From: JAICYJ01 sp963737445
Lineage (GTDB): Bacteria > Actinomycetota > Thermoleophilia > Gaiellales > JAICJC01
DNA: 64,000 nt
Assembly (NCBI GenBank): GCA_963737445.1
Contig: CAVTSO010000011.1
Location: 1-64,000 of the forward strand
Direction: 5' to 3'
The position numbers and the translations under genes were made by a program. The notes under the pieces were generated by a model. The model did not search any database and was not told the origin of the DNA. It was given only the letters and a program-made list of their open reading frames with translations. This document shows, piece by piece, positions 8,569-16,451 of this stretch (within the stretch, counting starts at the first letter, position 1; each line of letters opens with the position of its first letter).

Positions 8569-9366
8569 GTGCTGAACCTGGCCGTCGTGGGGCACGTCGA
8601 GTGGGTCACCCATACCGACGCGCCGTTCATCCCGCCGGCGGGCGAGATCGTGCACCTGACCAACCCGCTCATCCAGCCCGCGGGCGGCGGAGCGGTGACG
8701 GCGGCTGCGCTGGTGCGGATGGGCGCCGGCGTGCAGTTCTTCACGGCCGCGGGCGACGACGTGCCGGTGGTGGAGGCGATGGAGGAGCTGGGGGTGCGGA
8801 CGTACGCCGCGCCCCGGCCCGGCCGGCACACGCGTACGCTGGTGATGCGGGACCCGAGCGGCGAGCGCACGATCTGCGTGATCGGCGCGAACCTGCAGCC
8901 TGCCGCCGAGGATCAGCTGCCCTGGGCCTCGCTGGCGGACTGCGACGGCGTCTACTTCACGGGCTCCGATCCGGCCACTCTGCGCGTGGCCAGGCAGGCC
9001 CGGGTGCTGGTGGTGACGGCGCGCCGGTTCGACGTGCTGGCTGAAGGCGGGGTGCAGGCGGACGTGCTGGTCGGCAGCGGCAGCGACCGCGGCGAGCAGT
9101 ACGACCTGGAGCGCCTGGCCGTGCAGCCGCGCCACGTGATCGTGACCGACGGCGAGCGCGGAGGCACCGGCTATCGGGCGGTGCCGCCGCCGGCCCCCAA
9201 GGTCGACAGCTACGGCGCCGGTGACACGTTCGTGGCCGGCTTGCTGTTCGGATTGGCGGACGGCCGGCCGCTCGCCGATGCCCTGGCGCTGGCCGCTGAG
9301 CAGGCCGCCCAGGCGGTCACCTGGCGCGGTGCGTATCCCCCGCAGGGCCCCCGAGTGAGTTGGTAG
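8569..9366 (+). CDS. PfkB-family carbohydrate/nucleoside kinase
   Basis: A 265-residue ribokinase-fold protein, slightly short for the family. The C-terminal PfkB signature SYGAGDTFVAGLLFG places the catalytic base at about Asp219, and GGGAVTAAALVRMGAG matches the N-terminal substrate-binding signature. It phosphorylates a sugar or nucleoside-like alcohol with ATP; the substrate is unknown. The GTG start lies exactly six bases after TAGCGT (8557-8562), a leaderless arrangement, so it probably has its own promoter after the catabolic operon. It overlaps or abuts the cytochrome gene. Confidence 0.8.
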   Translation: MLNLAVVGHVEWVTHTDAPFIPPAGEIVHLTNPLIQPAGGGAVTAAALVRMGAGVQFFTAAGDDVPVVEAMEELGVRTYAAPRPGRHTRTLVMRDPSGERTICVIGANLQPAAEDQLPWASLADCDGVYFTGSDPATLRVARQARVLVVTARRFDVLAEGGVQADVLVGSGSDRGEQYDLERLAVQPRHVIVTDGERGGTGYRAVPPPAPKVDSYGAGDTFVAGLLFGLADGRPLADALALAAEQAAQAVTWRGAYPPQGPRVSW

Positions 9367-9377
9367 GCTTCGCCTCC

Positions 9378-9791
9378 GTGAGACGCCCTCTGGCAACGCT
9401 CGTCACCGCCGCCGTACTGGGCGCAGCGGGACTCACCGCATCCGGCTGTGGCGTCCAGAGCGGCGTCGCCGGGTCCGGGCAGGCCGATCTCGCGAATGGC
9501 AAGAAGCTGTTCATCACCACCTGCGGAGGCTGCCACACGCTGGCGGACGCCGGCACCAAGGGCACGATCGGCCCCAACCTGGACGCTGCCTACGAGGAGC
9601 CGCGGGCCGAGGGCTTCGAGGACTCGTCGTTCGAGGCGCTGGTGCGCGAGCAGATCATGCTCGGGTTCCCCTACGCGCACCCGACGCCGATGCCCGCGAA
9701 CCTTCTGAAGGGCCAGGACGCGCAGGACGTCGCCGCCTACGTGGCGTCGGTGGCCGCGGTTCCCCTGCCGCCGGGCGCGAGCACCCAGTAG
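9378..9791 (+). CDS. Class I c-type cytochrome lipoprotein
   Basis: A 137-residue exported cytochrome. The signal peptide ends in a lipobox (LTASGC), so it is probably tethered to the outer face of the membrane. One haem site, CGGCH, is followed by a C-terminal Met candidate in PTPMPAN and the closing helix DAQDVAAYVASV typical of monohaem cytochrome c. GTG 9378 is chosen because it begins the signal peptide and follows TAGGCT (9364-9369) by eight bases; a TTG at 9360 would add six residues. Likely an electron carrier to a terminal oxidase not seen here. Confidence 0.88.
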   Translation: MRRPLATLVTAAVLGAAGLTASGCGVQSGVAGSGQADLANGKKLFITTCGGCHTLADAGTKGTIGPNLDAAYEEPRAEGFEDSSFEALVREQIMLGFPYAHPTPMPANLLKGQDAQDVAAYVASVAAVPLPPGASTQ

Positions 9792-9795
9792 CGCC

Positions 9796-10005
9796 ATGGT
9801 CACCGAGACGATCGCGGTGGCGGGCATGAGCTGCGGCGGCTGCGAGCGGCGCGTGCACGACGCCGTGATGGCGCTGCCGGGAGCGGCGTCGGTGACGGCC
9901 GAGCACATCGGCGACGAGGTCGAGGTCACGTTCGACCCGGCCCGCCTAGATGTGAAGGCGATCCGCGGAGCGATCGCCGCGGCCGGCTTTCGCCCCGCCC
10001 CGTGA
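9796..10005 (+). CDS. Heavy-metal-associated (HMA) domain protein, CopZ-like
   Basis: A 69-residue single HMA domain with the metal-binding GMSCGGCE loop (CxxC) near residue 11, the size of a CopZ copper chaperone. It probably binds Cu(I) and hands it to a P-type ATPase or to cytochrome oxidase assembly; no ATPase is present in the window. It follows the cytochrome by four bases, so the two are likely co-transcribed, fitting a respiratory copper link (inference). Confidence 0.88.
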   Translation: MVTETIAVAGMSCGGCERRVHDAVMALPGAASVTAEHIGDEVEVTFDPARLDVKAIRGAIAAAGFRPAP

Positions 10006-10156
10006 CCGGCGCAACCATGGGGGCGAGGCGCAGCCGGTATGGCCTGCCTTTACAAATACCTAACCAAAACGGCGATCTTTCCTGACAACGCGCATGGAGA
10101 ATCGCCTGCGGACGCTGCGATCGAACGTGCCCACACCTCGCAGCTACCTGCCTCCT

Positions 10157-10189
10157 CCGACGGCCCGCTCTGCGGGTCGTCGGTCTTTT
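10157..10189 (+). terminator. Rho-independent terminator upstream of sucC
   Basis: A 12-bp stem (10157-10168 with 10172-10183, one G-U type mismatch), a three-base loop and a TCTTTT tract form a textbook intrinsic terminator for rightward transcription. It is the only strong one recognised in the window. It ends either the cytochrome/HMA transcript, with a 150-base 3' tail, or a separate small RNA from 10006-10156. Confidence 0.8.
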
Positions 10190-10259
10190 GACCGGTAGGC
10201 CGTCGAGCGGGTGCTGGATACACTCAAGGCCCTTCGTGACATCGAACGGGGCGGGGCGC

Positions 10260-11426
10260 GTGGATCTACTCGAGTACCAGGGCAAGCAGCTGTTCGCGCG
10301 GTTCGGGTTGCCCGTCTCCGAGGGTGCTCCGGCGGCGACCGCCGCCGAGGCGCGGGCCGTGGCCGAGCAGCTCGGCGGACCGGTGGTGGTGAAGGCTCAG
10401 GTGCTGGTGGGTGGGCGCGGGAAGGCCGGCGGCATCAAGCTGGCGGCCGACCCGGCAGAGGCCGAGCAGCACGCCGCAGCGATCCTGGGGATGGACATCC
10501 GCGGCCACACCGTGCGGCAGCTGTGGATCGAGCGCGCCTCCGACATCGCCCGCGAGTACTACTTCTCGATCACCTTCGACCGCGGCGCCAAGCAGTCGTT
10601 GCTGATGCTGACAACGGAGGGCGGGGTCGAGATCGAGACGGTGGCTGAGGAATCGCCCGAGCAGCTCGCCCGCCTGCACGTCGACCCGCTGATGGGGCTG
10701 CAGCCGTTCCACGTTCGCCGCCTCTGCTTCGCCGCCGGCATCCCCGCCGCCGAGGTGAAGCAGGTGGGTGCGATCATCGAGGACGCCTACCGCGCCTTCA
10801 TCGAGACCGACGCGATGCTGGTCGAGATCAACCCGCTGATCGTCACCCCGGATGGGATGGTGCGCGCGCTCGATTCGAAGTACACCGTCGACGACAACGC
10901 GCTCTACCGCCATCCCGACATCGCGGGCATGCGCGACGCCGAGTCGGGCGACCCGCAGGAGCGGCTGGCCCGCGAGCGCGGCGTCAACTTCGTGAAGCTC
11001 GACGGTGGCGACATCGGCACGCTCGCCAACGGCGCCGGGCTGGCCATGTCCACCCTGGACGTGGTGGCTGCGGCGGGCGAGGCCACCGGCCACCGCCCCG
11101 CCAACTTCCTGGACGTGGGCGGCGGCGCCGACGCGGAGGCGATCGCCACCGCGATGGAGGTGCTGCTCTCCGACCCGAACGTGCGGGCGGTGCTGTTCAA
11201 CGTGTTCGGCGGCATCACCCGCGGCGACGAGGTCGCCCACGGCATCCTGACGGCGCTCGAGCGGCTGGATGCCACGCTGCCGATCGTGGTGCGGCTGGAC
11301 GGCACCAACGCCGATGAGGGCCGCCGCATCCTGGCCGACGCCGCGCCGCCCAACCTCCACGTGGAGGCGACGATGCTGGGGGCGGCCGCCCGGGTGGTCG
11401 AGCTGGTGGAGGGGAGCGCCGCCTGA
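10260..11426 (+). CDS. sucC: Succinate-CoA ligase [ADP-forming] beta subunit
   Basis: A 388-residue protein, the usual SucC length, converting succinyl-CoA, ADP and phosphate to succinate, CoA and ATP with SucD in the TCA cycle. It begins VDLLEYQGKQLF and contains the ATP-grasp features KAQVLVGGRGKAGGIK, ETDAMLVEINPL and the C-terminal LDVGGGADAEAIATAM and FNVFGGITRGDEVA. GTG 10260 is chosen because the conserved protein starts there; a GC-rich purine tract lies just upstream. A -10-like TACACT (10219-10224) would give a 30-base leader. SucD follows with a one-base overlap. Confidence 0.93.
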   Translation: MDLLEYQGKQLFARFGLPVSEGAPAATAAEARAVAEQLGGPVVVKAQVLVGGRGKAGGIKLAADPAEAEQHAAAILGMDIRGHTVRQLWIERASDIAREYYFSITFDRGAKQSLLMLTTEGGVEIETVAEESPEQLARLHVDPLMGLQPFHVRRLCFAAGIPAAEVKQVGAIIEDAYRAFIETDAMLVEINPLIVTPDGMVRALDSKYTVDDNALYRHPDIAGMRDAESGDPQERLARERGVNFVKLDGGDIGTLANGAGLAMSTLDVVAAAGEATGHRPANFLDVGGGADAEAIATAMEVLLSDPNVRAVLFNVFGGITRGDEVAHGILTALERLDATLPIVVRLDGTNADEGRRILADAAPPNLHVEATMLGAAARVVELVEGSAA

Positions 11427-12295
11427 TGCCGATCATCGTGACAGCCGAGACGCGCCTGGTCGTGCAGGGCATCACCGGACGCGAGGGCAGCTTCCACGCG
11501 CTGCGAAACCGCGACTACGGCACCCCCGTGGTGGCCGGCGTGACGCCGGGCAAGGGCGGCCAGGACGTGGACGGCGTGCCGGTCTACGACACGGTCGCCG
11601 AGGCGGTCGCCGAGCAGGATGCGAACACCGCCATGGTGTTCGTGCCCCCGCGGTTCGCGGCCGACGCGATCTACGAGGCGGTGGATGCGGGCTGCGGCAC
11701 CATCATCTGCATCACCGAGGGCATCCCCGCCCACGACATGCTGCGGGTCTACAACTACATCCGCCCGCGCGGGGTGACCATGCTCGGGCCCAACTGCCCC
11801 GGTGCGCTGTCGCCCGGCATCGCCAACGTCGGCATCATCCCGGCTCAGGTGTTCGCGGCCGGCCGCGTGGGGCTGGTGTCGCGGTCAGGCACGCTCACCT
11901 ACCAGATCGGCAAGGAGCTGGCCGACCTGGGTCTGGGCAACTCGACCATCGTCGGGATCGGCGGCGACCCGATCGTGGGCAGCTCGTTCATCGACATCCT
12001 GGAGCGGTTCGAGGCCGACCCCGGCACCGATCTGATCGTGATGGTGGGCGAGATCGGCGGCGACGAAGAGGAGAAGGCCGGCGTCTACATCGACCAGCAC
12101 GTCAGCAAGCCAGTGGTGGCATACATCGCCGGCTTCCAGGCGCCTGCCGGCAAGACCATGGGCCACGCCGGCGCCATCATCTCGGGCTCGTCCGGCACGG
12201 CCGCCGGCAAGCAGGAGGCGCTGCAGGCGCGCGGTATCCCGGTCGGTGACAGCCCCACCGCGGCCGCCCGGCTGGCCGCGGAGCGGCTCGGGTAG
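11426..12295 (+). CDS. sucD: Succinate-CoA ligase [ADP-forming] alpha subunit
   Basis: A 289-residue SucD of normal length. It shows the CoA-binding Rossmann start (RLVVQGITGREGSFH), PNCPGALSPG, SRSGTLTYQI, and the phosphohistidine at about His247 in MGHAGAIISGSSGTAAGK. The ATG overlaps the sucC stop (TGATG), so the two subunits are translationally coupled and form the complete enzyme. Confidence 0.94.
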   Translation: MPIIVTAETRLVVQGITGREGSFHALRNRDYGTPVVAGVTPGKGGQDVDGVPVYDTVAEAVAEQDANTAMVFVPPRFAADAIYEAVDAGCGTIICITEGIPAHDMLRVYNYIRPRGVTMLGPNCPGALSPGIANVGIIPAQVFAAGRVGLVSRSGTLTYQIGKELADLGLGNSTIVGIGGDPIVGSSFIDILERFEADPGTDLIVMVGEIGGDEEEKAGVYIDQHVSKPVVAYIAGFQAPAGKTMGHAGAIISGSSGTAAGKQEALQARGIPVGDSPTAAARLAAERLG

Positions 12296-12312
12296 GCGAT
12301 ACGATGCAGCCC

Positions 12313-13407
12313 ATGACCGCCATCCCCTTCACCCGCGGCGTCCCGTCGGCCGACATGCTGCCGGTGGCCGACCTGGAGCAGGCGGCGGTCACGGCGCTGC
12401 GCGAGGACGGAGCGCGCGCGCTCGCCTACTCGCCCGGTGGGTACATGCCGCTGCGCGAGTGGATCGGCGAGCGCCACCGCGTCGACCCGGCGCGGGTGCT
12501 GGTCGTGAACGGCTCGCTGCAGGGTGTCGCCTTCCTGGCGCAGTACCTGTTCCTGGGCCGCGGCGGCGTCGCGATCACCGAGGATCCCACCTACGACCGC
12601 ACCCTGATCTCGCTGCGCACGTTCGGCGCCGAGGTGGTCGCCGTCCCGGTGACCCCGGCCGGCGTCGACGTGGACGCGCTCGACCAGACGCTGGCGCAGC
12701 GGACGGCGCGGATGCTGTACCTGATCCCCACCTTCCAGAACCCGTCCGGCGTGTCGCTGCCCGAGGATGGCCGGCGCCGGGTGGTCGACCTGGCCCGCCG
12801 GCACGGGGTGCTCGTGGTCGAGGACGATCCCTACGGCCTGCTGCGGTTCGAGGGTGAGCCGGCGCCGACGCTCCACGAGCTGGACGGCGGCGACAACGTC
12901 GTCTACTCCTGCTCGTTCACCAAGACGGTGGCGCCCGGGATCCGCACCGGCTACCTACTGCTGCCCGAGCAGATGGCGGGTGCGATGGCGCGTCTGTCCG
13001 AGAACACCCTGATCGCGCCCAACACGTTCGCGGAGGCGGCGCTGGCCGCCTACTGCCGGGCCGGCAAGTTCGAGCCCAACGTGGAACGGGCCACGGCCAC
13101 CCTCAGGCAGCGGCGCGACGCGATGGAGGCGGCGCTGCGTGAGCACTTCCCCGCGGGCGCCCGCTGGACGACGCCCGAGGGCGGCTACTTCTACTGGGTC
13201 GACCTGCCGGAGCAGATCGACACCGCCGAGCTGCTGCCGCAGGCGGCCGAGCGCGGAGTGCCCTACATCAGCGGCAAGGAGTTCAGCCCCCGCGGCCGCT
13301 CCTCGCTGCGCCTGGCCTTCAGCGCCGTCGCGCCCGAGCAGATCAGCGAGGGCGTTGCCAGGCTGGGCGCGCTCTTCAGCGAGGCGCTGTCGCCCGCGGG
13401 CGTCTAG
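12313..13407 (+). CDS. PLP-dependent aminotransferase, class I/II (MocR/LysN-like fold)
   Basis: A protein of about 364 residues with the pattern of 2-aminoadipate/aromatic aminotransferases: VVNGSLQGVAFLAQYLF, VVEDDPYGLLRFEG, and the PLP lysine in YSCSFTKTVAPGIRTGYLL. There is no N-terminal GntR domain, so it is an enzyme rather than a MocR regulator. Its amino donor is unknown. ATG 12313 follows TACGAT (12300-12305) by seven bases, a leaderless arrangement; an ATG at 12304 would add three residues and overlap that -10. It is downstream of sucD by only 17 bases. Confidence 0.87.
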   Translation: MTAIPFTRGVPSADMLPVADLEQAAVTALREDGARALAYSPGGYMPLREWIGERHRVDPARVLVVNGSLQGVAFLAQYLFLGRGGVAITEDPTYDRTLISLRTFGAEVVAVPVTPAGVDVDALDQTLAQRTARMLYLIPTFQNPSGVSLPEDGRRRVVDLARRHGVLVVEDDPYGLLRFEGEPAPTLHELDGGDNVVYSCSFTKTVAPGIRTGYLLLPEQMAGAMARLSENTLIAPNTFAEAALAAYCRAGKFEPNVERATATLRQRRDAMEAALREHFPAGARWTTPEGGYFYWVDLPEQIDTAELLPQAAERGVPYISGKEFSPRGRSSLRLAFSAVAPEQISEGVARLGALFSEALSPAGV

Positions 13408-13428
13408 GCACGGCCGGGTCCCGGGCGG

Positions 13429-13647
13429 TCAGGCGGCGCCGGCGGCCGCGACGCGCGGTCCCGCGATCCAGACGGGGGCCTGCAGCTCGGGGAGTGGCTC
13501 GACCAGGCGCGCCTGTGGAGGCGCCACCATCTCGCCTCTGACGGCCGGCCGGAAGGTCGGACACGGCTCGCTCAGATCCAGCGCGCAGAGGCTTGTCTTG
13601 CGAAAAAAGCAGTCGTTGCAGGTGACGCGTCGCGCCTTCTGTGCCAC
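13429..13647 (-). CDS. Small Cys-rich protein of unknown function
   Basis: A 72-residue protein with a conserved-looking N-terminal cysteine cluster: CNDCFFRKTSLCAL followed by EPCPTFRPA. Four cysteines in C-x2-C-x7-C-x8-C spacing suggest a zinc site or small Fe-S knuckle. The GTG start has a good GGAAGG seven bases upstream (13655-13660), which with the Cys pattern supports a real gene. I do not recognise the family. It stands alone between convergent and same-strand neighbours. Confidence 0.7.
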   Translation of the reverse strand: MAQKARRVTCNDCFFRKTSLCALDLSEPCPTFRPAVRGEMVAPPQARLVEPLPELQAPVWIAGPRVAAAGAA

Positions 13648-13775
13648 GTGGAGACCTTCCTGTTTCGATGTGCCGACCGTGCCGAGGGGCGCAGTGTACG
13701 CAATCGCCCCCCTCCCGATCCAGCGTTGTCTAACGAGAAATAGCGCTGTTTGCGGCAGATCGATTCACCGGTTCG

Positions 13776-14798
13776 TCACCGTGGCGGCAGCCCGCGGATG
13801 ACCGACAGCGCCTGGTCGAAACCGGTCACGGCGATCACGTGGATGCGGCCGTGCGCGGTGCGCCGCGCGTCCTTGAAATTATCGCCGGCCGGGACCAGGA
13901 ATGTGTCGGCGCCGGCGTTGATGGCGCCGATCGTCTTCTGGTTGACGCCGCCGATCTCGTGCACGCCGCCGGCCAGGTCGAGCTGGCCGGTGACCGCGAT
14001 CTTGTGGCCGCGCAGCAGGTGGCGGCCGCTCAGCGAATCGTAGATCTCGAGCGCGAACGCCAGGCCCGCCGACGGCCCGCCGATCGAGCCGGTCGAGAAG
14101 CTGACCGGTATCGGGATGTGGCCGACGTGCACGGCGTCGCCGATCGACACGCCGATCAGCGCGCGGGGCGGGTGGTCGGTGCTGGCGATGGTGCCGAGCG
14201 TGACGTTCCCGGCCTGCTTCAGCGTCAGGTGCACCGACTGCCCCGGCTCGACCGGCTGCATGGCCCTGATCAGATCCCCCGCCGTGTGCACCGGGCGGCC
14301 GTTAGCGGCGGTCACGATGTCGCCCGGCTTGAGGCCGGCCTTGGCGGCCGGGTCACCCGGCTGGACGCCCAGCAGCTGCGCGCCCAGCTGCTCGATCGCG
14401 ACCTGTTTGCCCAGCGCGCGCTCCGCCACCACCTGCGCGGTCTGCTGGGAATTGGTCATCGCGCGCGCGTCCTCGGTGATGTGCTCCTGGTCGGACTGGC
14501 CCGGGGCCAGCACCTGGTTGTCGGGCACGAGCTGTGCGCCCTCGACCAGGTGCTCCGCCCACAGCTTCTGGATCAGGTTGGCCTGCAGCTCGTTGACGTC
14601 GACGAAGTAGAAGCCCGATCCGTCGGCCGGCGGCTTGCCGCCCGGCGCGTGGACGACGTTGGCGGCGGGGTGGGCGTTGTCGGGCAGGAGCGCGAAGTAG
14701 CCGGACTGGGTGGTCCAGCCGTAGACCCCGACCACGAGCACGAGGAAGAAGGCCGCCACGCCAACCAGCGACCAGCGCACACGACGTAGCAGCGTCAT
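13776..14798 (-). CDS. PDZ domain / Lon-type (S16) serine protease, YlbL-like
   Basis: A 340-residue membrane-anchored protease like Bacillus YlbL. An N-terminal transmembrane helix (VGVAAFFLVLVVGVYGW) is followed by a PDZ domain at about residues 120-200 (GDPAAKAGLKPGDIVTAANG) and a Lon C-terminal proteolytic domain. The catalytic Ser is in GGPSAGLAFAL and the partner Lys in GGVNQKTIGAINAGA. There is no ATPase module. ATG 14798 overlaps the stop of the rhomboid gene (ATGA), so two membrane proteases are translated together, suggesting a shared role in envelope protein turnover (inference). Confidence 0.87.
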   Translation of the reverse strand: MTLLRRVRWSLVGVAAFFLVLVVGVYGWTTQSGYFALLPDNAHPAANVVHAPGGKPPADGSGFYFVDVNELQANLIQKLWAEHLVEGAQLVPDNQVLAPGQSDQEHITEDARAMTNSQQTAQVVAERALGKQVAIEQLGAQLLGVQPGDPAAKAGLKPGDIVTAANGRPVHTAGDLIRAMQPVEPGQSVHLTLKQAGNVTLGTIASTDHPPRALIGVSIGDAVHVGHIPIPVSFSTGSIGGPSAGLAFALEIYDSLSGRHLLRGHKIAVTGQLDLAGGVHEIGGVNQKTIGAINAGADTFLVPAGDNFKDARRTAHGRIHVIAVTGFDQALSVIRGLPPR

Positions 14799-15640
14799 CC
14801 GCCCGCCACCGCCAGCGATCCGGCGATGGTGCCGGTGGCGATCAGCATCAGCCCCAGCGCCACCGAGGGCGTCAACCGGCCGTGCGCGAGGTGGCCGCGC
14901 CCGTAGCCCGAGAGCACCACGCCGGTCAGCACGCCGCCGATCAGCCCGCCGATGTGACCGCCCACCGAGATCGACCCGGAGTAGGCGAAGGTGAAGATCA
15001 GGTTGACCACCAGCAGGCCGCCGATCGATCCGCCCAGCAGTTGCACCCCGCGGTGACGCTCCAGCACCAGCATCGCCCCCATCAGTCCGAAGATCGCCCC
15101 GGAGGCGCCGGCCGTCAGCGAGTTCGGTGACAGCAGCAGGGCGCCGAAGCTGCCGGACAGCGCCGAGAGCAGGTAGATCAGGCCGAAACGAAGGCTGCCC
15201 ACGTATCGCTCCAGCGAGCTGCCCAGCAGGTACAGCGCGTACATGTTGAACGCCAGGTGCAGCAGCCCATAGTGGATGAAGGCGGAACTGACAAGCCGGT
15301 AGTACTGGCCGTCGTGGACTGCCGGCCCCCACAGCGCCAGGTGCAACCCCAGCGAGTTCAGCTGGCCGCCGGTGCCGAACAGGCCGCCTCCGCCGCCACC
15401 GCCGTTGATGTTGTTGGTGGCGATGAACAGCACCACATTGGCCGCGATCAGGCCGTAGGTCAGCCGCGGCTCGTTGGCCATCATGAACGCGGGCACCTGG
15501 CTGCGCGTGCGCTGGCCGGCGCACTCCGGGCAGCGGACGCCCACCGGCGTCTGCCGCATGCAGTCGGGACAGATCGGCCGGCCGCAGTTCGAGCAGCTGA
15601 CGTTGGTCTCACGATCGGGATGGCGATAGCACGTGGCCAT
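14795..15640 (-). CDS. Rhomboid family intramembrane serine protease with N-terminal zinc finger
   Basis: A 281-residue protein. Residues 1-45 form a B-box-like zinc finger (MATCYRHPDRET, CSNCGRPICPDCM, CPEC). The remaining six or so transmembrane segments are a rhomboid core with the catalytic Ser in GASGAIFG, the His in GGHIGGLIGG, and HLAFNMYAL in the second membrane segment. A glycine run (about eight Gly) lies in the first external loop. It cleaves membrane proteins within the bilayer. Longer upstream starts would enter the SDR gene, so ATG 15640 is chosen. It is coupled to the YlbL-like gene. Confidence 0.9.
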   Translation of the reverse strand: MATCYRHPDRETNVSCSNCGRPICPDCMRQTPVGVRCPECAGQRTRSQVPAFMMANEPRLTYGLIAANVVLFIATNNINGGGGGGGLFGTGGQLNSLGLHLALWGPAVHDGQYYRLVSSAFIHYGLLHLAFNMYALYLLGSSLERYVGSLRFGLIYLLSALSGSFGALLLSPNSLTAGASGAIFGLMGAMLVLERHRGVQLLGGSIGGLLVVNLIFTFAYSGSISVGGHIGGLIGGVLTGVVLSGYGRGHLAHGRLTPSVALGLMLIATGTIAGSLAVAGG

Positions 15641-15668
15641 GGATCCCAATTGTAGGTAGCGCAGATTG

Positions 15669-16430
15669 CTACCAGATTCCCCGCAGCGCGCCGCCGTCGA
15701 TCGGCAGCACCGCTCCGGTGATATATCCCGCGTGCTGAGAGCAGAGGTAGGCGACCAGCGCACCCACCTCCGCGGGGGCGGCCAGCCGGCCCACCGGGAT
15801 CGCCTCGATGTCGCGCTTGGCGGCGGCCTCGGGGTCCGGGTAGTGACTCCAGAGCTCCCTCACCCGCGGCGTGTCGATCTTGCCGGGGGCGATCGTGTTC
15901 ACCGTGATGCCCTCCCGGCCGACCTCCTGCGCCAGCGTCTTCGCCCAACCGACGACGCCCGGGCGGATCGCATTGGACAGCATCAGGTTGGGGATCGGCT
16001 CGCGCACCGACCACGAGGTGATGTTGACGATGCGGCCGCGGCCGCTCTGCTTGAGGTGGGGCAGCGCCAGCCGCGTCAGGCGCACGGCCGAGTTCAGCGA
16101 CAGCTCGAATGCCTCGGCCCAGGCCTCTGCCGGAGTTGACTCGAATGTCCCCGGTGCCGGGCCGCCGGCGTTGTTGACGATGATGTCGAGGCGCCCGCGT
16201 TCCTCCACGGTGCGGCCCACGGCCTGCTCGAGCGCGCCCTGGTCACGGACGTCCCCGGGCACCGCGATCGCTCCGGGGATTCCCGCGGCTGCCTGCTCGA
16301 GCTTGTCCGGGGTGCGCGCCAGCATCGTCACGGCGCAGCCCTCGGCCGCGAGCGCCCCGGCGATCGCCAGCCCCATCCCCGAGGATGCCCCGCCGACGAC
16401 AGCCGCCGTTCCTTCCAGACCGAGATCCAT
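15669..16430 (-). CDS. SDR-family protein lacking the canonical catalytic Tyr and Lys
   Basis: A 253-residue short-chain dehydrogenase fold: cofactor loop GGASSGMGLAIAGALA, IIVNNAGGP, RIVNITSWS and the C-terminal GYITGAVLPIDGGA. Aligned on NITS and VVGWAKTLA, the usual Y-x3-K is replaced by S-x3-R in the stretch NLMLSNAIRPGVVGW; the catalytic Ser is retained. This substitution pattern is shared by an atypical SDR branch, so it may use a different mechanism or bind NAD(P) without standard catalysis. The ATG is 21 bp from the divergent agmatinase ATG, and the TATCGT element seven bases upstream implies a leaderless transcript. Confidence 0.82.
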   Translation of the reverse strand: MDLGLEGTAAVVGGASSGMGLAIAGALAAEGCAVTMLARTPDKLEQAAAGIPGAIAVPGDVRDQGALEQAVGRTVEERGRLDIIVNNAGGPAPGTFESTPAEAWAEAFELSLNSAVRLTRLALPHLKQSGRGRIVNITSWSVREPIPNLMLSNAIRPGVVGWAKTLAQEVGREGITVNTIAPGKIDTPRVRELWSHYPDPEAAAKRDIEAIPVGRLAAPAEVGALVAYLCSQHAGYITGAVLPIDGGALRGIW

Positions 16431-16451
16431 GACCGGTACGATAACGCCGCC
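16431..16451. promoter_or_regulatory. Bidirectional promoter with overlapping -10 elements
   Basis: Only 21 bp separate the divergent starts at 16430 and 16452. The shared palindrome-like core at 16437-16443 reads TACGAT on plus (nine bases before the agmatinase ATG) and TATCGT on minus (seven bases before the SDR ATG). Both would give nearly leaderless mRNAs and are mutually exclusive. Assignment is by eye. Confidence 0.5.
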
